Source of the DNA: Pseudomonadota bacterium
GTDB lineage: Bacteria > Pseudomonadota > Gammaproteobacteria > Burkholderiales > Burkholderiaceae_C
Length of the DNA stretch: 22,537 bases
Reading direction: 5' to 3'
NCBI GenBank assembly: GCA_023410975.1
Contig: JAEYPG010000574.1
Coordinates: forward strand, 1 to 22,537
In this document: piece after piece, positions 7,075-14,255 of the stretch
Layout of the letters: the number at the start of each line of letters is the position of its first letter
Position numbering within the stretch: position 1 is the stretch's first letter
The notes under the pieces: generated by a model
What the model saw: only the letters and a program-made list of their open reading frames with translations
The model's database searches: none
Told to the model about the DNA's origin: nothing
Translations under genes and position numbers: made by a program

Positions 7075-7886
7075 AAGTTGTCGAGGAAGCGGCTCTGCGC
7101 TTCCACGCGTTCGCGGCGCACGCGTGCTGAGACCAGCGAGTCCGTCGAGCCCTCGGGTGCGCTGAGCACGACGGTGGGCCCTTGACCCAGGCGCGCCAGT
7201 CCGACACGTGCCACCTCCTGCGAGGGCGTCAAGTGCACGGCGTCGGGCGACAGCCCGTGCTTGGCAAACACGGTGCGCAGCTTGGGCGTGTCGGTCGCCC
7301 CCAGCAGCACGTTGAGCACATCCACGCCATGCGGCTTGAGCTCCTTCCACAGGCTTTCGCCAAAGTTCAGCGCATAGCCCTTGGTGGCCGTGTAGATGGC
7401 CAGCCGCCCCGTGCCGCCCAACGCCGCCTCGGAACCCACCAGGACGATGCCGCCGCGCCCACGCGCGACAAGGGCCGTCGCAAAGCGGTGGCAAGCCTCG
7501 GTGAGCAAGTCGATGTTGCGTTGCAGCAGCGTGCGCCAGGCCTCGTAGGAACTCTCAAGGAAGCGGCCGCCGACGCTGTCGCCGCCGGCGTTGAACACCA
7601 CCAGGCCAAGATCCAGGCCGTCAGCGACGTGCTGCAGCGCGGCTGCGGCGCCGGGCGTCGACAGGTCCAGCGCCAGGGTGCGCACCTGCACGGCGTACGT
7701 CTGCCGGATGCGCGAGGCCAGTTCCCCGAGCTTGTCCGGACGGCGGGCGACCAGGATCACGTTGAGGCCCTTGGCCGCGGCCTGCAGCGAGAACTCCGCG
7801 CCGGTGCCTTCGGACGCGCCGGCCACCAGGGCCCAGGGGCCGTAGCGGTCGAGAAAATCGCGGTCGGATGAAGTGGTCTGGGTCAC
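7056..7886 (-). CDS. SDR family NAD(P)-dependent oxidoreductase (first of two)
   Basis: This is a 276-residue short-chain dehydrogenase. The cofactor glycine motif is VAGASEGTG (about 22-29), and an Arg-Arg pair after the second strand (LVARRP, about 46-50) suggests NADP(H). FNAGG stabilises the sheet. The catalytic set is approximately Asn124, Ser152, Tyr165 and Lys169 (YTATK). The style GASEGTGAEF resembles DltE-like SDRs. It would interconvert an alcohol and a ketone. GTG 7886 is chosen because it places the motif at the normal distance from the N-terminus and has GGAG about 10 bases upstream; the frame stays open further upstream inside the phosphotransferase gene. It is the last gene of the minus-strand run, 31 bases after the phosphotransferase stop, and converges on the GST with a 19-base overlap. 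Confidence 0.9.
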   Translation of the reverse strand: MTQTTSSDRDFLDRYGPWALVAGASEGTGAEFSLQAAAKGLNVILVARRPDKLGELASRIRQTYAVQVRTLALDLSTPGAAAALQHVADGLDLGLVVFNAGGDSVGGRFLESSYEAWRTLLQRNIDLLTEACHRFATALVARGRGGIVLVGSEAALGGTGRLAIYTATKGYALNFGESLWKELKPHGVDVLNVLLGATDTPKLRTVFAKHGLSPDAVHLTPSQEVARVGLARLGQGPTVVLSAPEGSTDSLVSARVRRERVEAQSRFLDNFYGPAA

Positions 7887-7917
7887 GGGTGAGTGCTCCG
7901 TCGTGGTGGACAAGGGT

Positions 7918-9288
7918 TCAGCGGGTGGGAGGCAGGTGTACCTGCGTGGCCGAGCGGCCGATGCGGGTCGGGCCGAAGACATGCATGCGGCGGGCCTCCA
8001 TCGTGGCGAACAGCCGCAGCAGCGTTTCGTCGTGCTCGGGCCCGGCCTCTTGCACATGGCGCTCAAGCGCAGCTTCCGCCGCGCAGCAGTTGTCGAAGCG
8101 TCGGCCCAGCAGCGTGCTGATGTCATGGAGGTTGCGCGCCTCAAGCTCCGTGCCCATGGCGTCGGCACGCTGGAGCCACTCGATGAGCTTGTCCGCGGCC
8201 TCCTGGCGCGACTGCTGCAGCTTGTCCGGCGTCTCGATGCGCGACACCGTGTCAGCGAGCTTGGCCAACAGCGCAGCATGGTTGCCCGTGTGCTCGGACA
8301 GGGGTGGCTCCAGCGGCAGCCTGATGCCCGTGAGGCCGCTCATCGCCTGCAGGATGACCTGGCGCAGGGCGAGGTCGAACTCCAGGTACACCGCGTGTTC
8401 GTCACCGGGCCGCCCGGCACCGACCGTGCCGGTGAACTGCATGGTGCCCAGCGTGGCGAACTGCAGCGTGTGGAAGTCGATCACCTCGTGGTCAACGGGC
8501 TCGCCGCTGAACTCCTCGTAGAGCTGGAGCAGCACCGGGAACGACTCGCCCAACGGCTCGTAGTTGTCGCGCATGCGCATCGTCGCGAGGTCGACCATGG
8601 GGTCGCCAATCATGCTGAACTCGAAGTCGTACAGCCCGGTCATGCGGCCATCCTGGAACAGGAACTGGCCCGAGTCGAACTGTATGAAGCTGGCCCGGGT
8701 GCGGTGCGTGGGCACGTTGCGCTTCAGCCAACCGATCACGAACTCGAGCATCGGTTCGGGGCGGCTCCTGGTGCGCAGATAGTGCGGCATGTAGGCGCCC
8801 AGGCCGACGAGCGCAATCTCGCGCGCGCCCTGCGGCAGGTGCAGCCCCCGGGCCACGAAGGACTCCACCGGCACGCGGTGCATGGCCGCGACCTCGGCGA
8901 TGTACTGGCGTGCGACGGTTCGTCGCTCGGCATCACTGGCCGCGTCAGCGACCCGGCGCGTGCCGGGCAGCGCGTCCATCAGGATGCACGGCGGCTCGCT
9001 GCAGTAGCCATGGATGCGGGGCACGGCGATGCCATGTTCGCCCAGCACGCTGATGACGTCAGCCTCGCGCTTGAGCTCCGGAAAGATTGCGACGTCGCCG
9101 CCGCGGTCTCCGCGCAGGTGCAGCTTCATCAGCTCGCCACCGCGCTCGACATCGACAAACCATGCGGGACGCCAACGCACCTGGCGCTCCATGCGCACGA
9201 CCTTGCCCCCCGTGGCGTGCTCGACGAAGGCGCGCAGCCGGGCCTGACCGTCGGCGCCGTAATCCGTCGTGGTATCGGTGCAGGCCAT
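7918..9288 (-). CDS. Phosphotransferase (APH/ChoK-like kinase fold) family protein
   Basis: This is a 456-residue protein with an aminoglycoside-phosphotransferase-like fold in roughly its first 300 residues. Visible elements are a nucleotide-lobe lysine in LMKLHLRG (about 55), a helix-C glutamate in ELKREADV, a hinge-like CILMDALPGT, a catalytic-loop region SFIQFDSGQFLF (about 200-211) and a metal-binding LYDFEFSMIGDPMVDLA (about 219-235). The usual HGDxxxxN catalytic loop is altered: His is Gln203 and Asn appears to be Gln208, while Asp205 and Asp221 are kept. The C-terminal 150 residues form a helical extension without a recognised domain. Relatives sit in many uncharacterised catabolic clusters, where they may phosphorylate a hydroxylated intermediate. 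Its ATG is 3 bases after the TGA of the epoxide-hydrolase-like gene, so the two are almost certainly co-transcribed. The substrate is unknown and reduced activity is possible. Confidence 0.82.
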   Translation of the reverse strand: MACTDTTTDYGADGQARLRAFVEHATGGKVVRMERQVRWRPAWFVDVERGGELMKLHLRGDRGGDVAIFPELKREADVISVLGEHGIAVPRIHGYCSEPPCILMDALPGTRRVADAASDAERRTVARQYIAEVAAMHRVPVESFVARGLHLPQGAREIALVGLGAYMPHYLRTRSRPEPMLEFVIGWLKRNVPTHRTRASFIQFDSGQFLFQDGRMTGLYDFEFSMIGDPMVDLATMRMRDNYEPLGESFPVLLQLYEEFSGEPVDHEVIDFHTLQFATLGTMQFTGTVGAGRPGDEHAVYLEFDLALRQVILQAMSGLTGIRLPLEPPLSEHTGNHAALLAKLADTVSRIETPDKLQQSRQEAADKLIEWLQRADAMGTELEARNLHDISTLLGRRFDNCCAAEAALERHVQEAGPEHDETLLRLFATMEARRMHVFGPTRIGRSATQVHLPPTR

Positions 9289-9291
9289 CGC

Positions 9292-9729
9292 TCAGGCCTC
9301 CACCGGCTGCTCGAGTCCGCAGAGCCGGGCCGGATCGGTGCCGGTCTGCCGCGAGAGGTCGTGCAGGTCGAAGTACTCTCGCCAGGCCGTGATCAGGGTC
9401 TGGTCGTCGAGATCGAACACTGCCATCAGCGCGTGCCGGACTGTGCGGCCGTTGCGGCCGAAGTGGTCCAGCCGCTCGGTGACCACGGAGCGCTCATCGG
9501 ACCACATGCGCTCGATGCCACAGCGTGCCCACTCGGTGTAGCCAAGCTGCCGCTGGATCTCCCTGCGCAACGACTCGCGACCGCGGATGACCGGGCCATG
9601 AGGCACGTACAGTTCCCAGTACCCATCGGGCGCGAACATGGAAACGATCTTTTCCACGTCGGGCCGCCGGGTCTCGTCGCCCCAGGCGTCGAGGAACTCG
9701 CGTACCGCCTGCTCCTGCTTGTGTCCCAT
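9292..9729 (-). CDS. Limonene-1,2-epoxide hydrolase-like NTF2-fold protein (first of two)
   Basis: This is a 145-residue single-domain protein of the SnoaL/limonene-epoxide-hydrolase superfamily (cone-shaped alpha+beta barrel, cytosolic). The LEH catalytic charges are recognisable: Arg86-x-Asp88 in VVTERLDHF and Asp121 in ITAWREYFD, matching Arg99, Asp101 and Asp132 of the Rhodococcus enzyme. The water-positioning Asn55 is not obvious. LEHs open an epoxide with water in one step to give a vicinal diol. An alternative is a dehydratase or isomerase role, since the fold also serves those. GGAG lies about 9 bases before ATG 9729. Flanking gaps are 22 bases from the SDR and 3 bases to the phosphotransferase, typical of an operon. 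A second LEH-like gene lies at 13784-14215 on the other strand. Confidence 0.85.
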   Translation of the reverse strand: MGHKQEQAVREFLDAWGDETRRPDVEKIVSMFAPDGYWELYVPHGPVIRGRESLRREIQRQLGYTEWARCGIERMWSDERSVVTERLDHFGRNGRTVRHALMAVFDLDDQTLITAWREYFDLHDLSRQTGTDPARLCGLEQPVEA

Positions 9730-9751
9730 GCTCGGTCTCCGTCTGTCTCGA

Positions 9752-10552
9752 TCAGCGCAGAAGGTGGCGCACCACCTGCACGTGCGGCACGGTGCAGCTC
9801 ATGCCACCGTCCGCACGCATGAGCGCACCGTTGATGTAGGCGGCCTCGTCAGAGGCCAGGAAGGTCGCCAGCGCGGCGATGTCGTCGCTGCGCCCCAGGC
9901 GCGGCACGTTGTGCAGTTCCAGGAAGGCTTCCTGCATGGCGCCATTTGCCCAAGCCTGCATGGCCGGTGTCTGGATCACGCCGGGCAGGATCGCGTTGCA
10001 GCGAATGCCCTGCTTGCCGAAGGTCGCAGCGATCGTCTGCACGTACCAGTTGACCATGGCCTTGGAGCCGCCATAGCTGAACTGGGCCACGTCGCCACCC
10101 AGAGAGCTCGTGGACGAGGTGAACAGGATCGAGCCCCCGCCTTGTCTGAGCATGTGCGGGATGGCCAGCTTGCTGGCCAGCACGCCACCCAGCACGTTGA
10201 CCCGCACCACATCGAAGAAGCGTTCGCTGCTGAACGACAGGAAATCCTTGTCCGCCTTGCCGGCGCCCGCGGTGTTCACCGCGTTGTTGAACAACACGTC
10301 GATGCGGCCCAGCCGGGTCACCGCTTGCTCGACCATCGCGACGAGCTGTTCTTCCACCCCCACATCCACGGCCAGCGCCAGGGCCTGGCCACCAGCGGCG
10401 GATATCTCCTCCGCGACCGTCTGTGCCGCGTCGCCACGCAGGTCGGTGACCATGACGCGCGCGCCCTCGGCAGCAAAGCGCAGCGCGCTGGCGCGGCCGA
10501 TGCCGCTGCCTGCGCCAGTGATGCAGGCCACCTTGCCTCGCAGTCGCGCCAT
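9752..10552 (-). CDS. SDR family NAD-dependent oxidoreductase (second of two)
   Basis: This is a 266-residue classical SDR. The dinucleotide motif ITGAGSGIG is at about 11-19. An Asp at the end of strand 2 (VTDL, about 37) favours NAD over NADP. FNNA is at about 88-91, and the catalytic residues are near Asn119, Ser147, Tyr160 and Lys164 (YGGSK). The C-terminal part has the usual CNAILPGVIQTPA and INGALMRADGG. Such enzymes oxidise secondary alcohols in steroid, terpene and cyclohexanol pathways, and here would suit oxidation of a diol or alcohol made by its neighbours. ATG 10552 is preferred: a G-rich Shine-Dalgarno-like run lies about 7 bases upstream. A TTG at 10570 is the longer option. 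The start lies 14 bases after the TGA of the molybdoenzyme, so translation is probably linked. Confidence 0.94.
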   Translation of the reverse strand: MARLRGKVACITGAGSGIGRASALRFAAEGARVMVTDLRGDAAQTVAEEISAAGGQALALAVDVGVEEQLVAMVEQAVTRLGRIDVLFNNAVNTAGAGKADKDFLSFSSERFFDVVRVNVLGGVLASKLAIPHMLRQGGGSILFTSSTSSLGGDVAQFSYGGSKAMVNWYVQTIAATFGKQGIRCNAILPGVIQTPAMQAWANGAMQEAFLELHNVPRLGRSDDIAALATFLASDEAAYINGALMRADGGMSCTVPHVQVVRHLLR

Positions 10553-10566
10553 TCCGATCCCCCCTG

Positions 10567-12867
10567 TCAAGCGCTTGCGATCCCAGGCGCCTGGCGCAGT
10601 CCAGGCAGCGTCGATTCCGGCAGGGGTTCGTGCGATATCGATGAGGCACGCAAGCCATCGCCGATGCGCACCACCTGGACGGGAATGCCGTTGAGCACCG
10701 CGTTGCCCGACGCGGCATCGACCAGGCGAGCCGGGCTCAGCAGGTTGATGTTGACACCCGCATGCTCGGCGGCCGTGTGCTGTCGCGTGCCGGGCTGCCC
10801 ATGTCCCCAGCCGTGCGGCAGCGACACCACGCCGGGACGAATATCGGTGGTCGGCTCGGCGGGCACCTCGAGCGCGCCACTCTCGCTTTGCACCCGCACC
10901 AAGTCTGCGTCGGCGATGCCCAGGCGCCGGGCATCGTCGACGTGGATCTGCAGCGTGCAGCGGTCGCGCCCCTTCACGAGCACCTCCACGTTATGCATCC
11001 ACGAATTCAGCGAGCGCAACTGTCGCCGGCTGACGAGGACGAGGCAGGGCGCAGGTGCCACCATCGCCTGCTCCAGGCGTGGCAGGTCACCCAGCATGTG
11101 TGCAGGCGCCAGCTCGAGCCTGCCGGACGGGGTGGTGAAGGCGGCGGCACCCTGCGACGGTGCGTGTCCGAGCACGATGCCGTCGGGCTGGTCCTTGAAC
11201 GCCTGAAGATTCAGGCCTTCAGGCCGCTCTCCGAACCTGTCTCCGAACGGCCCCGTGCGGATGCACAGGTCGAGGATGCGCTCCGCGCCATGCGAGGGCA
11301 GCGCTGCGAATGCCACCGCGCGCGGCACGCCGAGCTGGTCGCACATCGCGCCGAAGTACTCGTCGTCGAGCCGATCGAGGTCCGCGTGCGGATTGCCACC
11401 GATGATCGAGCCCAGGCGCGCGAGCACCTGCCATTCCGGTGGCCGGTCCCGCCGCGGGAACAGCGCCGGCGAGTAGTGCCCGCCGCTGGTCAGGCTGAAG
11501 GGCCAGGCCCAGATGTCCCAATGCGGCTGCTCCAGCGGAGAGAGCGCCGGCAGGATCACATGGGCATGGCGCGTCGTCTCGTTGATGTACAGGTCGACGC
11601 TGACCATGCATTCAAGCTGCGGCAGCGCTGCTGCCAGCCGGGCCGACCCGGGCGCAGACAGCACCGGATTGCAGCCTGAGGTGACCAGGCCGCGAATGCG
11701 CCCGGCTCCGGGAGTGTCGATTTCCTCGGCGAGGCACGACGCCGGGTACTGACCGAGCACGCCCGGCACGCCGCGCACGCGCATGGGCGGCCCGAGCAGC
11801 GGCGCATCGGTCGGATACGGCGGCGTGAGCTTCAGATGCGGAGCGACGCAGGTGCTCCACATCACGCCACCCTCTTGGTCCATGTTGCCGGTGAGCACTG
11901 CCACCACGTCGATCAGCCAGGAGGCCAGCGTGCCGAACTCCTGGGTGCAGGTCCCGATGCGGCCATACACTGCGGCACGCGGTGCCTGGCCGATCTCCTG
12001 CGCCAGGGCCCGGATCGTGGCTGCCTCCACGCCACAGAAGGACGCGACGCGCTCGGGAGGCCAGGCCCTGGCCAGGACCCGGACCTCCTCCAGGCCGTTG
12101 ACGAGGCCTTCCAGGCGCCCGAGGCGAACCAGTCCCTCCTGGAACAGCACATGGACGACGCCCAGCAGCAGCGCTGCGTCAGTGCCCGGGCGGATGCCGA
12201 TCCACTGGTCGGCGGCCCGGGCCGTCCCAGTGCACACCGGGTCGATGACCACGACGCGTCCGCCACGCGAGCGCAGCGCCTTGATGGCGCCCATCACGTC
12301 CCGGTGCGAAAAGATGCTGCCCTTGGACGCTGCCGGGTTGCCGCCCACGATGACGAACAGGTCCGTGTGATCGATGTCCGGAATGGGCATCTTCCACATG
12401 TCCCCGTACATCAGGAAGGTCGACACGTTCTTGGGAAGCTGGTCGACGCTGGACGACGAGAAGCGTTGCGCGAAGCCGGCCTGGCGAACCATGAGCATCA
12501 TGTAGCGGCTGGTGTCGAAGCCGCCCTTGTTCATGTTGCCGCCGTAAAAGGCAAAGGCCTTGGGACCGTGGCGGTGGCGCACACCCTGCGCGAGTTCGTC
12601 GATGCGCTGGAACGCGGCGTCCCAGGACACCTCACGCCATGTGGTTCCGTCGCGCACGACAGGGTGCCGCAGCCGGTCGGGATCATGATGCACCGCGCCC
12701 AGTGTCGTGCCCTTGGGACAGATGTGACCCCGGCTGAAGACGTTGTCCGGATCCGGCCGGATGGCGATGACGCGCTCGTCCTGCGTCGCGACCTTCAGCC
12801 CGCACATGCCCTCGCACAGCGGACAGGTGCGTCGATGGACCTGGACAGGGTCATGGGTGCTGCTCAT
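10567..12867 (-). CDS. Molybdopterin-dependent oxidoreductase (DMSO reductase superfamily)
   Basis: This is a 766-residue catalytic subunit with an N-terminal [4Fe-4S] motif Cys15-x2-Cys18-x3-Cys22-x27-Cys50 followed by PKG, whose lysine links the cluster electronically to the pterin. The middle domains carry the two-MGD cofactor sites (LFVIVGGNPAASKG, VVVIDPVCTGTARAADQWI, TSGCNPVLSA), and the C-terminal beta-barrel has VSLPHGWGHG. There is no twin-arginine signal, so it is cytoplasmic. The segment that normally carries the Mo-ligand Cys or Sec reads SSSSVDQLPK (about 137-146), with Leu144 at that place by eye. It could be an oxidoreductase or a non-redox hydratase. No partner electron-transfer subunit adjoins it. 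It is the promoter-proximal gene of the minus run, divergent from the NTF2 genes across 144 bases. No clear Shine-Dalgarno sequence precedes ATG 12867. Confidence 0.93.
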   Translation of the reverse strand: MSSTHDPVQVHRRTCPLCEGMCGLKVATQDERVIAIRPDPDNVFSRGHICPKGTTLGAVHHDPDRLRHPVVRDGTTWREVSWDAAFQRIDELAQGVRHRHGPKAFAFYGGNMNKGGFDTSRYMMLMVRQAGFAQRFSSSSVDQLPKNVSTFLMYGDMWKMPIPDIDHTDLFVIVGGNPAASKGSIFSHRDVMGAIKALRSRGGRVVVIDPVCTGTARAADQWIGIRPGTDAALLLGVVHVLFQEGLVRLGRLEGLVNGLEEVRVLARAWPPERVASFCGVEAATIRALAQEIGQAPRAAVYGRIGTCTQEFGTLASWLIDVVAVLTGNMDQEGGVMWSTCVAPHLKLTPPYPTDAPLLGPPMRVRGVPGVLGQYPASCLAEEIDTPGAGRIRGLVTSGCNPVLSAPGSARLAAALPQLECMVSVDLYINETTRHAHVILPALSPLEQPHWDIWAWPFSLTSGGHYSPALFPRRDRPPEWQVLARLGSIIGGNPHADLDRLDDEYFGAMCDQLGVPRAVAFAALPSHGAERILDLCIRTGPFGDRFGERPEGLNLQAFKDQPDGIVLGHAPSQGAAAFTTPSGRLELAPAHMLGDLPRLEQAMVAPAPCLVLVSRRQLRSLNSWMHNVEVLVKGRDRCTLQIHVDDARRLGIADADLVRVQSESGALEVPAEPTTDIRPGVVSLPHGWGHGQPGTRQHTAAEHAGVNINLLSPARLVDAASGNAVLNGIPVQVVRIGDGLRASSISHEPLPESTLPGLRQAPGIASA

Positions 12868-13011
12868 GCGGCCCAGTCTAGGCAGCCCGGTTCGGGCAGG
12901 CGTGTAGCGTGCACTTCGGCTATGGCATGGGGCTTTTCATCGATAGCGTTCCCCGCTTGGCTGGCCAGCGCCCTGGTGATCATGCATCCAGCGCACAACC
13001 AAGGAGTGACG
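12868..13011. promoter_or_regulatory. Divergent promoter region between molybdoenzyme and NTF2-fold operons
   Basis: These 144 bases separate two oppositely transcribed gene runs and must hold both promoters. A GCCCG-GTT-CGGGC inverted repeat (12885-12897) lies about 20 bases upstream of the molybdoenzyme start and could be a leader hairpin or operator. I could not identify convincing -35/-10 boxes. The core shared by the dyads at 753 and 6320 is not present here. Confidence 0.5.
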
Positions 13012-13374
13012 ATGAAGGTCCGCGACCCCCAGGAGATCCGCTCGTTCCTGCACCAGCAAGTCGAGCTTTGGAACGCAGGCAGGAAGCACGAGATGTTCGA
13101 CCTGTATCGCCGCATGGTGCCTGGCCGCATGACGATCGAGTACATCGGGCTGCCGGTGATGGAGGGCTGGCAGGCGCTGGAGGACATGTGGCAGCGCTTC
13201 GCCGGCAAGGTGCACATCGACGTCAAGGAGGTGATGGTGACGGGCAACGAAGCCGCGTGCTACCACCACAACACCACCATCGGCGCCGGCACCCCGCCGC
13301 GGCCCAGCATCGAGCTCTACCGCTTCGATGGCGACGATGTGCAGATCCGCTACTTCTTCACGCCGCAATCCTGA
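13012..13374 (+). CDS. NTF2-fold (SnoaL-like) protein A
   Basis: This is a 120-residue single-domain protein with the helix-helix-strand pattern of the SnoaL/NTF2 superfamily: an amphipathic N-terminal helix ending VELWNAGRKHEMFDLY, then the strand MTIEYIG, and C-terminal strands ending YRFDGDDVQIRYFFTPQS. The fold forms a conical pocket used by isomerases, dehydratases and hydrolases, or simply for binding. The LEH Arg-x-Asp plus Asp set is not visible, so a different chemistry is likely; a ketosteroid-isomerase-like or dehydratase role is only a possibility. ATG 13012 is fixed by AAGGAG at 13001-13006, 5 bases upstream. It is the first gene of a plus-strand run and is followed after 8 bases by another NTF2-fold gene. 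Confidence 0.85.
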   Translation: MKVRDPQEIRSFLHQQVELWNAGRKHEMFDLYRRMVPGRMTIEYIGLPVMEGWQALEDMWQRFAGKVHIDVKEVMVTGNEAACYHHNTTIGAGTPPRPSIELYRFDGDDVQIRYFFTPQS

Positions 13375-13382
13375 GCCGTGCC

Positions 13383-13787
13383 GTGACCGACACGACGACA
13401 CAGGACAACAAGCGCGTCGCCGCAGCGTTCCTGCACGCCATCGAGCGTGGTGACGCGCCGGGCCTGCAGGCGCTGCTGGCCCCGGGCTTCAGCTGGTGGG
13501 TGGCAGGCTGGGGCGAACGCAGCCGCAAGGCCTTCCTCGACGCCGTGTCGCGCACCATGCGAGCCTTCGACGAGCGCCGGGTGACGCCCACGGGCGTCAC
13601 CGCCGAGGCGGACCGCGTCGCGGTCGAGGCACAGGGCCACTTCGAGCGGCCGGGTCTCGTCTACCGCAACACGTACCACTACCTGTTCATCGTCCGCGAC
13701 GGCCTCATCGCCAGCGGACGTGAGTACTTCGACACGGCCGCTGCCGCGGCCGCGTTCGGACCTCCCCCTGACGGAGCAACACCATGA
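13383..13787 (+). CDS. NTF2-fold (ketosteroid isomerase-like) protein B
   Basis: This is a 134-residue single-domain SnoaL-like protein. The N-terminal helix (NKRVAAAFLHAIERGD) leads into GLQALLAPGFSWWVAG, the typical first helix-strand unit. The C-terminal strands contain YRNTYHYLFIVRDGLIASGREYFD, the conserved ending of the superfamily. At the place where LEH enzymes have Arg-x-Asp this protein reads VAVEAQGHF, so epoxide hydrolase activity is not supported. Isomerase, dehydratase or lyase roles remain open. GTG 13383 is the best start in frame, but its Shine-Dalgarno sequence is weak. The stop TGA overlaps the next ATG by 4 bases (ATGA), indicating translational coupling and probably stoichiometric expression with the LEH-like protein. 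Confidence 0.83.
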   Translation: MTDTTTQDNKRVAAAFLHAIERGDAPGLQALLAPGFSWWVAGWGERSRKAFLDAVSRTMRAFDERRVTPTGVTAEADRVAVEAQGHFERPGLVYRNTYHYLFIVRDGLIASGREYFDTAAAAAAFGPPPDGATP

Positions 13788-14215
13788 GCGACACCAGGAC
13801 GCCCGAGGCCATCGTGCGCCGCTTCATCGATGCCTTCCGCGAAAGCTGGCCGCAGGACCTGGACGCGGCGCTGGCACCGCTGGCCGACGACGCCTACTAC
13901 CAGATCGCGGTGCCGGCCTTCGCACCGGTGCGCGGCCGCGATGCGATCAAGGCGGAGCTGGAGCTGATGCGCCAGAGCGTCACCGACCAGAGGCACGACA
14001 TGAAGGCTGTGGCAGCCAGTGGCAATACCGTCTTCACCGAGCGCTGCGACTGGTCCTTCCGTAACGGGCGCTGGGTGCCGGTGCCGCTGGTAGCGGTGTT
14101 CGAGCTCAACGATGCCGGCCAGATCACTGCGTGGCGCGAATACCTCGATCCCGGCCATGTGGCCAAGCTGCACGGCATGTCCATGGAGGCCTTCCGCGAG
14201 TCGCTGGCCGCTTGA
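13784..14215 (+). CDS. Limonene-1,2-epoxide hydrolase-like NTF2-fold protein (second of two)
   Basis: This is a 143-residue LEH/SnoaL superfamily protein. The presumed catalytic charges are Arg87-x-Asp89 in TVFTERCDWSF and Asp122 in ITAWREYLD, with the typical VPLVAVFEL strand between them. The Asp89-Asp122 spacing is identical to that in the other LEH-like protein (Asp88-Asp121). LEHs catalyse one-step epoxide hydration in the cytosol. The start ATG overlaps the previous stop and has GGAG about 8 bases upstream. Having two divergent LEH-like paralogues in opposite operons suggests two stereo- or regio-specific water additions, or a heterodimer; both are inference. An alternative is a dehydratase acting in the reverse sense. 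Confidence 0.87.
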   Translation: MSDTRTPEAIVRRFIDAFRESWPQDLDAALAPLADDAYYQIAVPAFAPVRGRDAIKAELELMRQSVTDQRHDMKAVAASGNTVFTERCDWSFRNGRWVPVPLVAVFELNDAGQITAWREYLDPGHVAKLHGMSMEAFRESLAA

Positions 14216-14255
14216 CAGCACGCCCGGTACAGCGAGCCACCACGCCCTCCATACG

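Noticed and set aside
7873..11206. Long plus-strand open frames opposite the phosphotransferase, LEH-like, SDR and molybdoenzyme genes
   Set aside because: Antisense shadows of well-supported genes, low-complexity composition and no Shine-Dalgarno sequence.
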